A stretch of 64,000 nucleotides of DNA from UBA5189 sp040389445 (GTDB lineage Bacteria > Chloroflexota > Limnocylindria > Limnocylindrales > CSP1-4), in assembly GCA_040389445.1 (NCBI GenBank), contig JAZJZX010000025.1:1-64000 (forward strand), in the 5' to 3' direction. The position numbers and the translations under genes are program-made. Below, one piece after another: positions 52,954 to 61,533 of the stretch. The notes below the pieces were generated by a model. That model saw only the letters and a program-made list of their open reading frames with translations. It made no database searches and was not told where the DNA came from. Positions within the stretch are counted from its first letter, which is position 1. Each line of letters begins with the position of its first letter.

Positions 52954-53913
52954 TCAGGCGCGGACGATGGCGAGGACGGTCACCCCGATGGCGATGACCG
53001 TGATCCCGGCCAGCTGGACCCGTGCCAATCGCTCACCGAACAGGACGAAGGCGGACAGCGCGGCGATCGCCGCGAACTGGGAACTGAGGACCGCTGCCGT
53101 GGCCGGGCTTGCATGCGCTCCGGTGATGTAGAGGGCTGAGCCGAGTGCCTCCAGAGCGCCGGAGATGACGACGAGCGGCAGCGCTCGGCGCGAGAGGCGA
53201 AGGCGACCACGTGCCACGAGCGGCAGGGCAATGAGCACGACGCCGACCGCGCGTGAGGTGAGCAGGATCCAGCTGATCGGCACATCGCCCAACCGGGCAC
53301 TGGTGATGAGACCGATGGAGAAGGCCGCGGCGGCGCTGATGGCCAGGAGCACGCTCTTTCGAGTCGCGGCGGCATCCTCCCGCCCGTGTCGAGGTGCCGC
53401 GGCCGGTTCGGGGGCGGTGGGCGCCGGGACCACCGCCAAGGGATCGTCCGCATCGAACGCGACGGCCGGCGCGCCGGTGGCCGCGACCTCGTCCGCCCGC
53501 CGGTCGATCGAGGCAAGGACGACACCGATCGCAATCGCGCCGAGTACGAGCGCCGTCGGTACACCGAGCGCCTCCCCGAGGACCACCGACGCGAGCGCCG
53601 AGACCCCGCCCTCGGTCGAGACAATCGGCGTCACGATGGAGACACGCCCGATGACCAGGGCCTGGTAGGCGAGCAGCAGGCCGCCCGTGTAGGAGAGGCC
53701 GTTGACGACCAGCCCGAGGATCTGCGGAGTCGACATCGGCGCGAGCGTCGGCAGCGAGGCGATCGTGGGTGGGATGCTGACGACGAGACCGACGATCATC
53801 ACCCAGGCCAGGACGGACATCGGGCCGATCAATCGACTTGACCGCGACGAGCAGAGTGTCGCGATGGCCCAGGAAATCGCGGCCCCGAGGCCGCCCACAA
53901 TCGCGATCATCAT
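52954..53913 (-). CDS. EamA/DMT family transporter
   Basis: Membrane protein of 319 residues with about ten helices in two EamA halves (about 1-135 and 185-319), joined by a charged, Pro/Ala-rich loop (about 140-180). The second half ends QFAAIAALSAFVLFGERLARVQLAG, the family-typical E-R motif. Relatives export or import amino acids and other metabolites; the substrate here is unknown. A repeat array separates it from the surface-protein gene. Confidence 0.88.
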   Translation of the reverse strand: MMIAIVGGLGAAISWAIATLCSSRSSRLIGPMSVLAWVMIVGLVVSIPPTIASLPTLAPMSTPQILGLVVNGLSYTGGLLLAYQALVIGRVSIVTPIVSTEGGVSALASVVLGEALGVPTALVLGAIAIGVVLASIDRRADEVAATGAPAVAFDADDPLAVVPAPTAPEPAAAPRHGREDAAATRKSVLLAISAAAAFSIGLITSARLGDVPISWILLTSRAVGVVLIALPLVARGRLRLSRRALPLVVISGALEALGSALYITGAHASPATAAVLSSQFAAIAALSAFVLFGERLARVQLAGITVIAIGVTVLAIVRA

Positions 53914-53924
53914 GTGCAGTCTGA

Positions 53925-53998
53925 CAGGGCGGCGGGCTCCTGCGCCGCAGGCTCCTGCGCCGCGGGCTCCTACCGCCGCGGGCTCCTACCGCCGCGGT
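53925..53998. repeat. 15-bp tandem repeat upstream of the EamA gene
   Basis: Four to five copies of gcgggctcctgcgcc or gcgggctcctaccgc. It fills the spacer between the start of the EamA gene and the surface-protein stop. Confidence 0.85.
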
Positions 53999-56082
53999 GT
54001 GCCACCCCGCCACGATCGTGCGCCGAACCGCGAGAGGCGCCACGACAGCAGGGCCATTCCGGACAGGACGACCAGGGTGACCAGCAGTTCGAAGCCGGCC
54101 CTGCTCGACGCCTGAGCGCCGTTGTCAAGGCCCCCTGGCGGCGCAGGCGAGTCCGACGGTGTCGACGTTTCCGCGAGCACCCGCTGGACGCCGACCCCCG
54201 CAGAATCGCCGGAAGTCCCCGTCTCGTCGCTATCGATCGTGGCCACGTTCCTGAGGGGCTGCGGCAGGTCGAACGACCCCGCGGCCACCTGGACCCGGTA
54301 CGTCAGGGAACCATTCGTCGTGGCGCGCGGAGCGGTCCAGCGCAGCGTCAGCGTCCCGGGATCGTAGCCCTGGAACGCGAACTCGGTGCTCGCGGTGGCG
54401 GAGCCGGCGATGTACGCAAGCCCCTGGGGCAGTACATCCGTGATCACGGCGTTGCTCACCGAGGCACCCGCGACCCCGTAGGCAAGGGTGAAGGTGAGCA
54501 TGTCGCCGACCTTCGCGATCCCGGTCCCGGCAGCCGATGTCCCGGCCCCGGAGTCGTTGGTCCAGGTCTTCACGATGCTGAGTTGCGGGATCGTGGTCGG
54601 GGCCTGGTCGACCGTGTGGCCGATACTCGTGGTGCTGCCGTTGAAGCCGGCCTCCCCGCTGTAGTCAGCGGATATCGTCCTGGCGCCGGGGCTCATGGAG
54701 ACGAGGCTGCAGGAGCCTGATCCGTTCGCGAGGGCGATCGTGCAGTTCGCGCCTCCATCGGAGATGGTGACCACGCCGGGCGGGATGCCTGCGCCCGGAA
54801 GGTTGGCGGAGACAGACGCAGCCACGGCGTAGGTCTGACCGACGACGGTGTTCGTCGCGCCGAGTTCGAGCGCGTTCGTGATGACCACGGTCGTGTCGGC
54901 CTTGTCGACGATCTGGCCACCGACAAGACTCCGGGCGGAGCCGACGACCTTCGAGTTGCCGCCATATCTGGCCGATACCGTGTGCTTGCCGACCGGGAGA
55001 ACGGACGTCGAGATCGATGCCCGCCCGCGCACGAGCGCCACCGAACCAACCGAAACCCTGTCGATGAAGAACTCGACCCTCCCGGTTGCGGCGCGCGAAC
55101 CCGGTCCGCCGATCGTGGCCGTGAAGGTCACGCTCTCGCCGAATACGGAGGCATTGCGACTGCTCGAGACGGAGGTCGAAGTGATGGCCCGGCCGACGCT
55201 CAGGCTGCGGCTCACTGGTGGGGCGGGGGCGTAGGTCGCGTTGCCGCCCTGGGTCGCCAGGATGGAACAGGTGCCGACCGTCACGAGGTGGACGGTGGTT
55301 GCCGTGGGCATCGTGCAGACCAGCGGAGTGGTCGAGGCGAAGGTGACGGGCAGGGTCGAGGATGCGGTCGCGCTGACGGAGAAGTCGGGGCTGCCGTATC
55401 TCCTGTCGGCGAGGGCCCCGAACGTGATGGTCTGGCTCCGCTTCCTGGTATCGGGCCCGGTTGGGGTCCCCGGCCTGATCGTCATGGCCAGCGTGTCTGA
55501 ACCGATTGGCGCGCTGGCACGAATGGTGTGATCTCCAATCGACCAATTGCGGTAATAGAAGGTCGCGACGTGCCGTTCGTCGGACGCAGACGATGCATCG
55601 CTGAGTACGATCTCGGTGATCGGTGCGCCGGCGGCGGTGGCGGAAAAGATCCCTCCGGTCCCACCGTCGGAGAGAGCGACGGTGGCGTTGGCTCGTCGAG
55701 CCGACGAGGAGACGCCGGGCATCGTGCACTCCTCTTCGGACGTCCCGCGCGAAGCCAGGATCCGGATCTTCGTGGAGTTCGCACCCGCTGCGATGGTCTG
55801 CGCAGGCGTCGTGAACAGCAGGTTGTCGCACGTGTCCGGCGTCTCTTCGGGCGAGAAGGCCGGCGAGCCGGTGCCGACGGACGGGTCCATCGAGGCGTTG
55901 CCCGCGATCGCCTGGATCGGCGAGGAAGACGCGAGAAGGAGCAGGGCCGGGAACAGGAGGACAAATCGAAGCCCGGGCGGCGAGTGCCGAACGCTCGTCG
56001 AGCGTCGGACACTGGTCGAACCTGGCACCTGAAGGTCCCTCGATTTCTTCTGGACTGCCGCCGTGGACGGCCGGATGCGCAT
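53986..56082 (-). CDS. Secreted, membrane-anchored surface protein with Ig-like and DUF11 domains
   Basis: A 698-residue cell-surface protein. A signal segment lies near 38-60 (LRFVLLFPALLLLASSSPIQA). After a Cys-containing N-terminal region comes an MBG-like repeat (about 213-292, TITFGALADRRYGSPDF) and two Ig-like repeats of the Big_5/Ig_3 type (about 293-390 and 395-490; VTFTATIGGPG, GRVEFFIDRVSVG). A DUF11-type domain follows (about 500-630; VKTWTNDSG, VITDVLPQGLAYIAG), then a membrane helix (about 660-682) and a basic tail. Such proteins mediate adhesion or form the outer coat; no enzyme site is visible. The next DNA (56083-56408) separates it from divergent rpsT. Confidence 0.85.
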   Translation of the reverse strand: MRIRPSTAAVQKKSRDLQVPGSTSVRRSTSVRHSPPGLRFVLLFPALLLLASSSPIQAIAGNASMDPSVGTGSPAFSPEETPDTCDNLLFTTPAQTIAAGANSTKIRILASRGTSEEECTMPGVSSSARRANATVALSDGGTGGIFSATAAGAPITEIVLSDASSASDERHVATFYYRNWSIGDHTIRASAPIGSDTLAMTIRPGTPTGPDTRKRSQTITFGALADRRYGSPDFSVSATASSTLPVTFASTTPLVCTMPTATTVHLVTVGTCSILATQGGNATYAPAPPVSRSLSVGRAITSTSVSSSRNASVFGESVTFTATIGGPGSRAATGRVEFFIDRVSVGSVALVRGRASISTSVLPVGKHTVSARYGGNSKVVGSARSLVGGQIVDKADTTVVITNALELGATNTVVGQTYAVAASVSANLPGAGIPPGVVTISDGGANCTIALANGSGSCSLVSMSPGARTISADYSGEAGFNGSTTSIGHTVDQAPTTIPQLSIVKTWTNDSGAGTSAAGTGIAKVGDMLTFTLAYGVAGASVSNAVITDVLPQGLAYIAGSATASTEFAFQGYDPGTLTLRWTAPRATTNGSLTYRVQVAAGSFDLPQPLRNVATIDSDETGTSGDSAGVGVQRVLAETSTPSDSPAPPGGLDNGAQASSRAGFELLVTLVVLSGMALLSWRLSRFGARSWRGGTPRR

Positions 56083-56408
56083 TCAGTCTTGAGGGGCTGA
56101 TCGGACGACCGGCTCAGGGTCCCAGCATGGCCGATGGTACCCCGGGACGGGCCCCGGACGCACTGTCCTCCTCGCTCCATGACGCGCAATTCCGAGCGAG
56201 GGACGACCCCACCCTGCTCTGGCTCGACCGAGCAGGATCGCTGTATCTTGCCGCGGGAGTCCTGGTTTCGAGCCGGCCGAACACGGATTGCGGAGGCGCT
56301 CCCCACTCCGATGACCGACAACGCGACACTCTGGTACCATCCCCGTTCGCGCCCGGTGCCTGTGCGCCCGCGCCATCGACCCAGATCACGCATGAGAGGT
56401 TTCGCACC
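56083..56408. other. Divergent intergenic region between surface protein and rpsT
   Basis: About 325 bp without a gene. It should contain promoters in both directions; only one candidate, for rpsT, can be pointed to. The plus frame through it is open but shows no resemblance to any family and no start signal. Confidence 0.55.
56311..56340 (+). promoter_or_regulatory. Candidate promoter for rpsT
   Basis: ATGACC, 18 bp, then TACCAT preceded by TGG (extended -10). It would give a leader of about 60 nt before the TTG start. The -10 matches that of hrcA, but the -35 is only four of six. Confidence 0.35.
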
Positions 56409-57077
56409 TTGGCCAAGACGCCCCGGACATGGACAGGCGCTCGCTCACCGTCGGGCCTGAAGCGCGTCCGAACCGCAGAGCGCCGGCACGCGATCCTCGG
56501 CCCCCGCCGCACCGCCGCCAGGACGCTCGTGAAGAACGCGCTGACCGCCGCGATCGCGCCGACCGAGGGCGTCGACACGCAGACAGCCCTCACTGATGCC
56601 ATCAGCGCCCTCGATCGAGCGGCGAAGGTCGGCGCCATTCACCCGAACGCGGCCGCGCGCCGAAAGTCACGTCTCGTCCGCAAGGTCAACGCCGCGGTCG
56701 GAGGATCCACGGCAGCGTCGTCCCACGTCGCCAAGACCATCGGCAAGGCCGCTGCGCAGAAGGCTGCCAAGGCGCGCATCGCCGCCGGCAAGGCCGGCAA
56801 GGCAAAGGGCGCCCAGACCGCGGCGGGCAAGGCTCGTGCGGCGCTGAGCAAGTCCAGCCGGGCCGAGGCCGCAGCGGCCGCAAGTGCCGCAGCCGCGAAG
56901 GCAGCCGCCGCAACGGCAGCGCCGAAGGCCGCGGTCGCCAAGCCGAAGGCCGCCAAGGCGAAGGCTGCCAAGGCAACCCCGACGCCGAAGACCGCGAAGG
57001 CGACCGGAACCAGGACGCCCGCGGCCAAGGCGACGGCTGCCGGGAAGGCACCGGCCGGGAAGGCCGTCAAGGCCTGA
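56409..57077 (+). CDS. rpsT: 30S ribosomal protein S20 with histone-H1-like C-terminal tail
   Basis: A primary 16S rRNA-binding protein carrying a large extra domain. The TTG start at 56409 follows GAGAGGT at good spacing. Residues 1-97 are S20 (SGLKRVRTAERRHAILGPRR, GAIHPNAAARRKSRLVRKVNAAV). Residues 98-222 are almost only Ala, Lys, Gly, Pro and Thr (KAKAAKATPTPKTAKA style), like histone H1 or AlgP tails. Ordinary S20 is 85-95 residues, so the protein is more than doubled. The frame is continuous and the codons are GC3-rich throughout, so it is not an assembly accident. The tail could bind RNA or DNA. Confidence 0.9.
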   Translation: MAKTPRTWTGARSPSGLKRVRTAERRHAILGPRRTAARTLVKNALTAAIAPTEGVDTQTALTDAISALDRAAKVGAIHPNAAARRKSRLVRKVNAAVGGSTAASSHVAKTIGKAAAQKAAKARIAAGKAGKAKGAQTAAGKARAALSKSSRAEAAAAASAAAAKAAAATAAPKAAVAKPKAAKAKAAKATPTPKTAKATGTRTPAAKATAAGKAPAGKAVKA

Positions 57078-57099
57078 CCTCGAGTCCGGGGCGGCTCCT

Positions 57100-57178
57100 T
57101 CGCCGACCCGGGCAACGCTTCGCGGCCCGGCCTCAGCGCTTCGCGGCCCGGTCAACGCTTCGCCGCGGCGTTCCGTGC
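57100..57178. repeat. Short direct repeats downstream of rpsT
   Basis: Three copies of cgcttcgcggcccgg or a close variant with about 20-bp spacing lie between the rpsT stop and the convergent membrane-protein gene. No classical T-tract terminator is visible. Confidence 0.65.
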
Positions 57179-57206
57179 AACCGGGCGCGGATTCTCCAGC
57201 GACGGT

Positions 57207-57794
57207 CTACGCGGTCCTTGGTCGGGTGATCCCGTACAGGACGCCGCCCGCGACGCCAAACGACGCGGAGAGCAGGATCAGCATCGAGGCCGTGGACCAC
57301 TGCTGGGTCCAGTAGTACGTGGAGAATGCGGCCGCATCGGTCACGCCCGCCCTGATCAGCGTTTCGCTCTGATCCTCGAGATAGCGCCGGTACACGCAGT
57401 CCGCCCCCGCCTGGCACGAGATGCGGCCACCCAGGCCTGGATCCCGGTAGCCATCGTCCGCGGCAAAGAACAGCGCCTTCACGCCGATGAGCAGCGCCGC
57501 GAGCGTCAAGCCCGTGAGGACGCCGGCGAACACGGCGTTGCTGAGCATCCGGAGCCACGCGCCGCGGGCCGTACCCGACCGGGCGTTGGCGTAGTACCCG
57601 ATCAGGAGGCCCGTCGGGACGGACAGCACCCAGTACACCGGCTCGATCGGTATGACGAGCAGGAAGCTCACCCCGATCGTGACGGCCATGCCGATCCCGA
57701 CGAAGGCGGCCGTGATCGCGCCGCGATCCACGACGCGACGCATCATGGCGTGGGGCTGCTCCAGGTCGAGACGCTCACGCGCCGGCCAACCCAT
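57207..57794 (-). CDS. Four-helix membrane protein of unknown function
   Basis: I do not recognise a named family. The product has four hydrophobic helices: AITAAFVGIGMAVTIGVSFLL, VYWVLSVPTGLLIGYYA, AVFAGVLTGLTLAALLIGVKAL and MLILLSASFGVAGGVLYGI. An external loop between helices 3 and 4 holds two cysteines (ISCQAGADC) that could form a disulfide. The start may be the ATG at 57794, overlapping the eno stop by 20 bp, or the MMRR pair at 57746; neither has a good ribosome site. Co-transcription with eno is likely. Confidence 0.65.
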   Translation of the reverse strand: MGWPARERLDLEQPHAMMRRVVDRGAITAAFVGIGMAVTIGVSFLLVIPIEPVYWVLSVPTGLLIGYYANARSGTARGAWLRMLSNAVFAGVLTGLTLAALLIGVKALFFAADDGYRDPGLGGRISCQAGADCVYRRYLEDQSETLIRAGVTDAAAFSTYYWTQQWSTASMLILLSASFGVAGGVLYGITRPRTA

Positions 57795-59112
57795 CGGGAG
57801 GCAGGCCTGCCAGCGCCGCGCGGCCCAGGTACACCGCGCCGTCTCCTAGCTCCTCCTCGATCCGGAGAAGCCGGTTGTACTTCGCGACGCGCTCGGACCG
57901 CGAAGGAGCGCCCGTCTTGATCTGCCCCGTGCCCATCGCGACGACGAAGTCGGCGATCGTGGTGTCCTCGGTCTCGCCGGAGCGATGGGACACGACCGCG
58001 GCCCAGCCGGCTCGGCGCGCGGTCTCGATGGCGTCGACGGTCTCGCTGAGCGTCCCGATCTGATTGAGCTTCACCAGGACCGCGTTCGCCGAACGCTCCC
58101 GGATTCCCCGCCGGATTCGTTCGGGATTCGTCACCAGCAGGTCGTCGCCGACCAGCTGGATCCGGCCGCCGAGGCGCTCCGTGAGCGCCGCCCAGCCGAC
58201 CCAGTCGTCCTCGGCGAGTCCATCCTCGAGCGACACGATGGGGTAGCGCGCCGTCCAATCTGCCCACAGGTCGATGAGCTCGCCCGAGTCGAGCGTTCGC
58301 CCCTCCCGCTCCAGGACGTAGCGCGTCGGGGCGCCGTCCTGCCCGCTGCCCGGCTCGACCAGCTCCGTGGTTGCCGGATCCAGGGCGATTGCGACGTCCT
58401 CACCGGGACGATAGCCGGCGGCCTCGATTGACCGGACCACGATCTCGAGGGCCGCCTCGTTCGACGGCAGGGACGGCGCGAAGCCGCCCTCATCACCCTG
58501 GCCGGTGGCGTGACCGCCGTCGCGAAGGAGCGTCCGGAGTGCCGCAAAGATCTCGGCCCCGGCGCGGAGCGCCTCCGCGAAGGTCGGCAGGCCGACCGGC
58601 ATGACCATGAACTCCTGGAAGTCCGTGGAGTCATGGGCGTGCTTCCCACCGTTGAGGATGTTGAACATCGGGACCGGCAGGATGCGGGCACCGACCCCGC
58701 CGAGGTAGCGATACAGCGGGAGGTCCAGGGCAGAGGCGCTGGCGTGGGCGCACGCCAGCGACACGCCGAGAATCGCGTTGGCACCCAGGCGGCTCTTGTT
58801 CGACGTGCCGTCGAGATCCATCAGCACCCGGTCGACGCCGGCCTGATCGGCAGCATCCAGGCCGACCATCGCCGGGCCGATCTCCGCGACGACGTGCTCG
58901 ACCGCCTTTCTGACGCCCTTGCCGCCGAACCGACCCTTGTCCCCGTCGCGAAGTTCGACCGCCTCGTAGGCGCCGGTCGAGGCACCCGACGGAACGGCCG
59001 CCCGACCCACGGACCCGTCGGTGAGGAGCACGTCCACCTCGACCGTCGGGTTGCCCCGGGAGTCCAGGATTTCGCGCGCCTCCACGAGCGCGATGGATGT
59101 GTCGACGCTCAT
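57775..59112 (-). CDS. eno: Enolase
   Basis: Converts 2-phosphoglycerate to phosphoenolpyruvate. The 445-residue protein has AREILDSRGNPTVEVDV, GGKHAHDSTDFQEFM, GDEGGFAPSL, SLEDGLAEDDW, GDDLLVTNP, KLNQIGTLSE and SHRSGETEDT, which include the catalytic glutamate, lysine and magnesium ligands. The ATG overlaps the pgk stop by four bases. Order gap-pgk-eno puts three lower-glycolysis enzymes in one unit; tpi and gpm are not in the window. Confidence 0.98.
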   Translation of the reverse strand: MSVDTSIALVEAREILDSRGNPTVEVDVLLTDGSVGRAAVPSGASTGAYEAVELRDGDKGRFGGKGVRKAVEHVVAEIGPAMVGLDAADQAGVDRVLMDLDGTSNKSRLGANAILGVSLACAHASASALDLPLYRYLGGVGARILPVPMFNILNGGKHAHDSTDFQEFMVMPVGLPTFAEALRAGAEIFAALRTLLRDGGHATGQGDEGGFAPSLPSNEAALEIVVRSIEAAGYRPGEDVAIALDPATTELVEPGSGQDGAPTRYVLEREGRTLDSGELIDLWADWTARYPIVSLEDGLAEDDWVGWAALTERLGGRIQLVGDDLLVTNPERIRRGIRERSANAVLVKLNQIGTLSETVDAIETARRAGWAAVVSHRSGETEDTTIADFVVAMGTGQIKTGAPSRSERVAKYNRLLRIEEELGDGAVYLGRAALAGLPPDGLAGA

Positions 59113-60308
59113 GCGGCACCTCGATCGGGAAGGACGGCGACTCCCGGCAACTCGCGACCCTCGAGGAATTCGAGGCTGGCGCCGCCTCCGGTGGAAATGT
59201 GCGTGAACCGGGAGGCGAGTCCCTGCTGCTGGATCGCGGCGACGGAATCGCCACCACCCACCACCACGGTCGCACCCTCATCGCAGCGCTCGGCCAGGAA
59301 TCGGGCGATGGCCTTGGTGCCGTGAGCGAACGACGGGATCTCGAACACCCCGAGCGGTCCGTTCCAGAAGACCGTCTTCACATCACGGAGCGCGTCTTCC
59401 ATCAGCTCCAGCGTTGCGGCCCCGACATCGACGATGTGCCACGAGGCCGGGATCTTGTCCGCGAGGAGCGTCTTGTACTCGGTCCCGCGGGTGACCTCCT
59501 TGGCCACGATGACGTCCACCGGCAGGATCACGCGAACGCCGTGGGCCTCTGCGGAGGCAAGCACGCGCGTGGCCTCGTCGACCATGTCGTGTTCGGCCAG
59601 ACTCTTGCCGATCGACTTGCCCTGGGCGAGCAGGAACGTGTTCGCCATGCCTCCGCCGAGCACCACCACGTCCACCTTGGACATCAGGTTGTCGAGGATG
59701 TTGAGCTTGCCCGAGACCTTGGCCCCACCCACGATCGCGGCGAAGGGACGGGCCGGCGCCTCGAGAAGATTGGACAGCTGCGCGATCTCCTGCTCCATCA
59801 GGAACCCGGCGTACGCCGGCAGGAGGGTCGCGATCCCGACCGTGGAGGCGTGGGCGCGATGGGCCGTGCCGAACGCGTCGTTCACGTAGATGTCCGCGTA
59901 GGCCGCCAGTTGCGCTGCGAATGCCGGGTCGTTCTTCTCCTCCTCGGCATGGAAGCGCAGATTCTCGAGGAGGATGAGTTCACCGGGGCGCAGACGCTTG
60001 ATGGCGTCCACCGTCCCGACCCCGAGCGCATCGCCGGTTACCGAGACGTTCTTCCCGATCAGCTGCGTCAGCCGCTCGGCAGCCGGCCGGAGGCGCAGCC
60101 CGTCGTGCACCTTGCCGTTCGGACGCCCGAGGTGACTGGCGAGGATCACCTTGGCGCCGTGGTTCAGGAGGTGGCGGATCGTGGGAAGAGCCGCCCGGAT
60201 CCTCGAATCATCGGTGATCTTCCCGTCCTCGAGGGGGACGTTGAAATCGACGCGCAGAAAGACCCGTTTTCCGGCGACATCGACGTCGCGGATCGTCAGC
60301 TTGTCCAT
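59109..60308 (-). CDS. pgk: Phosphoglycerate kinase
   Basis: Makes ATP from 1,3-bisphosphoglycerate. The 399-residue length is standard. Signatures are RVDFNVPLEDGKITDDSRI, LASHLGRPNG, the hinge-region GGAKVSGKL, and FWNGPLGVFE before the GGGDSVAA nucleotide loop. It lies 52 bp after gap and overlaps eno by four bases. Confidence 0.98.
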   Translation of the reverse strand: MDKLTIRDVDVAGKRVFLRVDFNVPLEDGKITDDSRIRAALPTIRHLLNHGAKVILASHLGRPNGKVHDGLRLRPAAERLTQLIGKNVSVTGDALGVGTVDAIKRLRPGELILLENLRFHAEEEKNDPAFAAQLAAYADIYVNDAFGTAHRAHASTVGIATLLPAYAGFLMEQEIAQLSNLLEAPARPFAAIVGGAKVSGKLNILDNLMSKVDVVVLGGGMANTFLLAQGKSIGKSLAEHDMVDEATRVLASAEAHGVRVILPVDVIVAKEVTRGTEYKTLLADKIPASWHIVDVGAATLELMEDALRDVKTVFWNGPLGVFEIPSFAHGTKAIARFLAERCDEGATVVVGGGDSVAAIQQQGLASRFTHISTGGGASLEFLEGRELPGVAVLPDRGAA

Positions 60309-60360
60309 GTTGTCCCTGCCCGTGGGCGTGCGAAATGTGGCGGTTGCGGAATGCCGAGGC

Positions 60361-61386
60361 TCACGCTGCGGCGGAGGCCGGGAGCCTGGACGCGATCAGT
60401 GCGATGAGGTCGGCGCAACGGCAGCTGTAGCCCCATTCGTTGTCGTACCAGGCAATGACCTTGATGAAGGTGCCGCCGAGGACCATCGTGCTCGCCGAGT
60501 CGATGATGGAGGAGCGCGAATCGCCGCGGAAGTCGGAGGAGACCAGCGGTTCGTCCGAGACACCGAGGATACCCGCCATCGGGCCGGCCGCGGCGGTCCG
60601 GAAGGCGGCATTCAGCTCGTCGGCCGAGGTGTCCCGCCCGATCGTCGCAGTGAAATCCACGACGCTGACCGTCGGGGTGGGCACGCGCAGGCTGAAGCCG
60701 TCGAACTTGCCCTTCAGGTCCGGGATCACGAGCGCCAGCGCCTTCGCGGCCCCCGTCGTGGTCGGGATGATGTTCTGCCCGGCGGCCCGGGCGCGACGGG
60801 GATCCTTGTGGGCCACGTCCAGGATGCGCTGGTCGTTCGTGTATGAGTGGATGGTGTTCATCAGCCCGCGCTCGATCCCGACAAGGTCGTGGACGACCTT
60901 TGCGGCCGGCGCCAGGCAGTTGGTGGTACAGCTCGCGTTGCTGATGATGTGATGGCTGGCGGGGTCGTACTTGTCATCGTTGACGCCGAGGACGATCGTG
61001 ATGTCCTCACCCTTGGCGGGGGCACTGATGACGACCTTCTTCGCACCCGCGTTCAGGTGAACGCGCGCCTTGTCGGCGTCGGTGAAGATGCCGGTTGATT
61101 CAAGGACGATGTCGACGCCGAGATCGCCCCACGGGAGAGCGGCTGGATCGCGTTCCTTCAGGACCTTGATCTCGCGGCCGTCGATGATCAGTGCGTCGTC
61201 GGTGTGGTCGACGGTGCCCGGGTAGGCCCCATAGGTGGAATCGTGCTTGAACAACAGGGCGTTCATGCTCGTTTCCACGAGGTCGTTGACGGCCACCACC
61301 TCGACGTCCGGAGCGCGCTCCAGGATGGCCTTGAGGGATTGCCGTCCAATCCGGCCGAAGCCGTTGATGCCGACGCGTACGGTCAT
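60361..61386 (-). CDS. gap: Glyceraldehyde-3-phosphate dehydrogenase (type I)
   Basis: Oxidises glyceraldehyde-3-phosphate with NAD(P). The 341-residue protein has the Rossmann start VGINGFGRIGRQ, catalytic Cys in SNASCTTNCLAP, and WYDNEWGYSCR near the end. The ATG at 61386 follows GGAGGTT at the expected distance. It is the first gene of gap-pgk-eno. A candidate extended -10 lies about 85 bp upstream. Confidence 0.98.
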   Translation of the reverse strand: MTVRVGINGFGRIGRQSLKAILERAPDVEVVAVNDLVETSMNALLFKHDSTYGAYPGTVDHTDDALIIDGREIKVLKERDPAALPWGDLGVDIVLESTGIFTDADKARVHLNAGAKKVVISAPAKGEDITIVLGVNDDKYDPASHHIISNASCTTNCLAPAAKVVHDLVGIERGLMNTIHSYTNDQRILDVAHKDPRRARAAGQNIIPTTTGAAKALALVIPDLKGKFDGFSLRVPTPTVSVVDFTATIGRDTSADELNAAFRTAAAGPMAGILGVSDEPLVSSDFRGDSRSSIIDSASTMVLGGTFIKVIAWYDNEWGYSCRCADLIALIASRLPASAAA

Positions 61387-61469
61387 GATGGAACCTCCGC
61401 AGGGGGGCCCTCGCTCCATGTCGAACCGTGGCCGCGCCCTGGATGACAGACGTGATTTCGAACGTTCTG

Positions 61470-61478
61470 ATTCTAGCA
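61470..61478 (-). promoter_or_regulatory. Putative extended -10 for gap-pgk-eno
   Basis: On the minus strand TGCTAGAAT, the closest match to an extended -10 in the window. It gives a leader of about 75 nt. No -35 match is seen at 17 bp. Confidence 0.45.
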
Positions 61479-61533
61479 GAGGGCCCCCGGTCTCCCGATC
61501 AGGCCCGGTCGGGTCGGGCGCAGCGGGCGCGGA

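Noticed and set aside
56127..56408. Upstream extension of rpsT to an ATG at 56127
   Set aside because: The added 94 residues are not S20-like; the TTG at 56409 has a proper ribosome site and family start.
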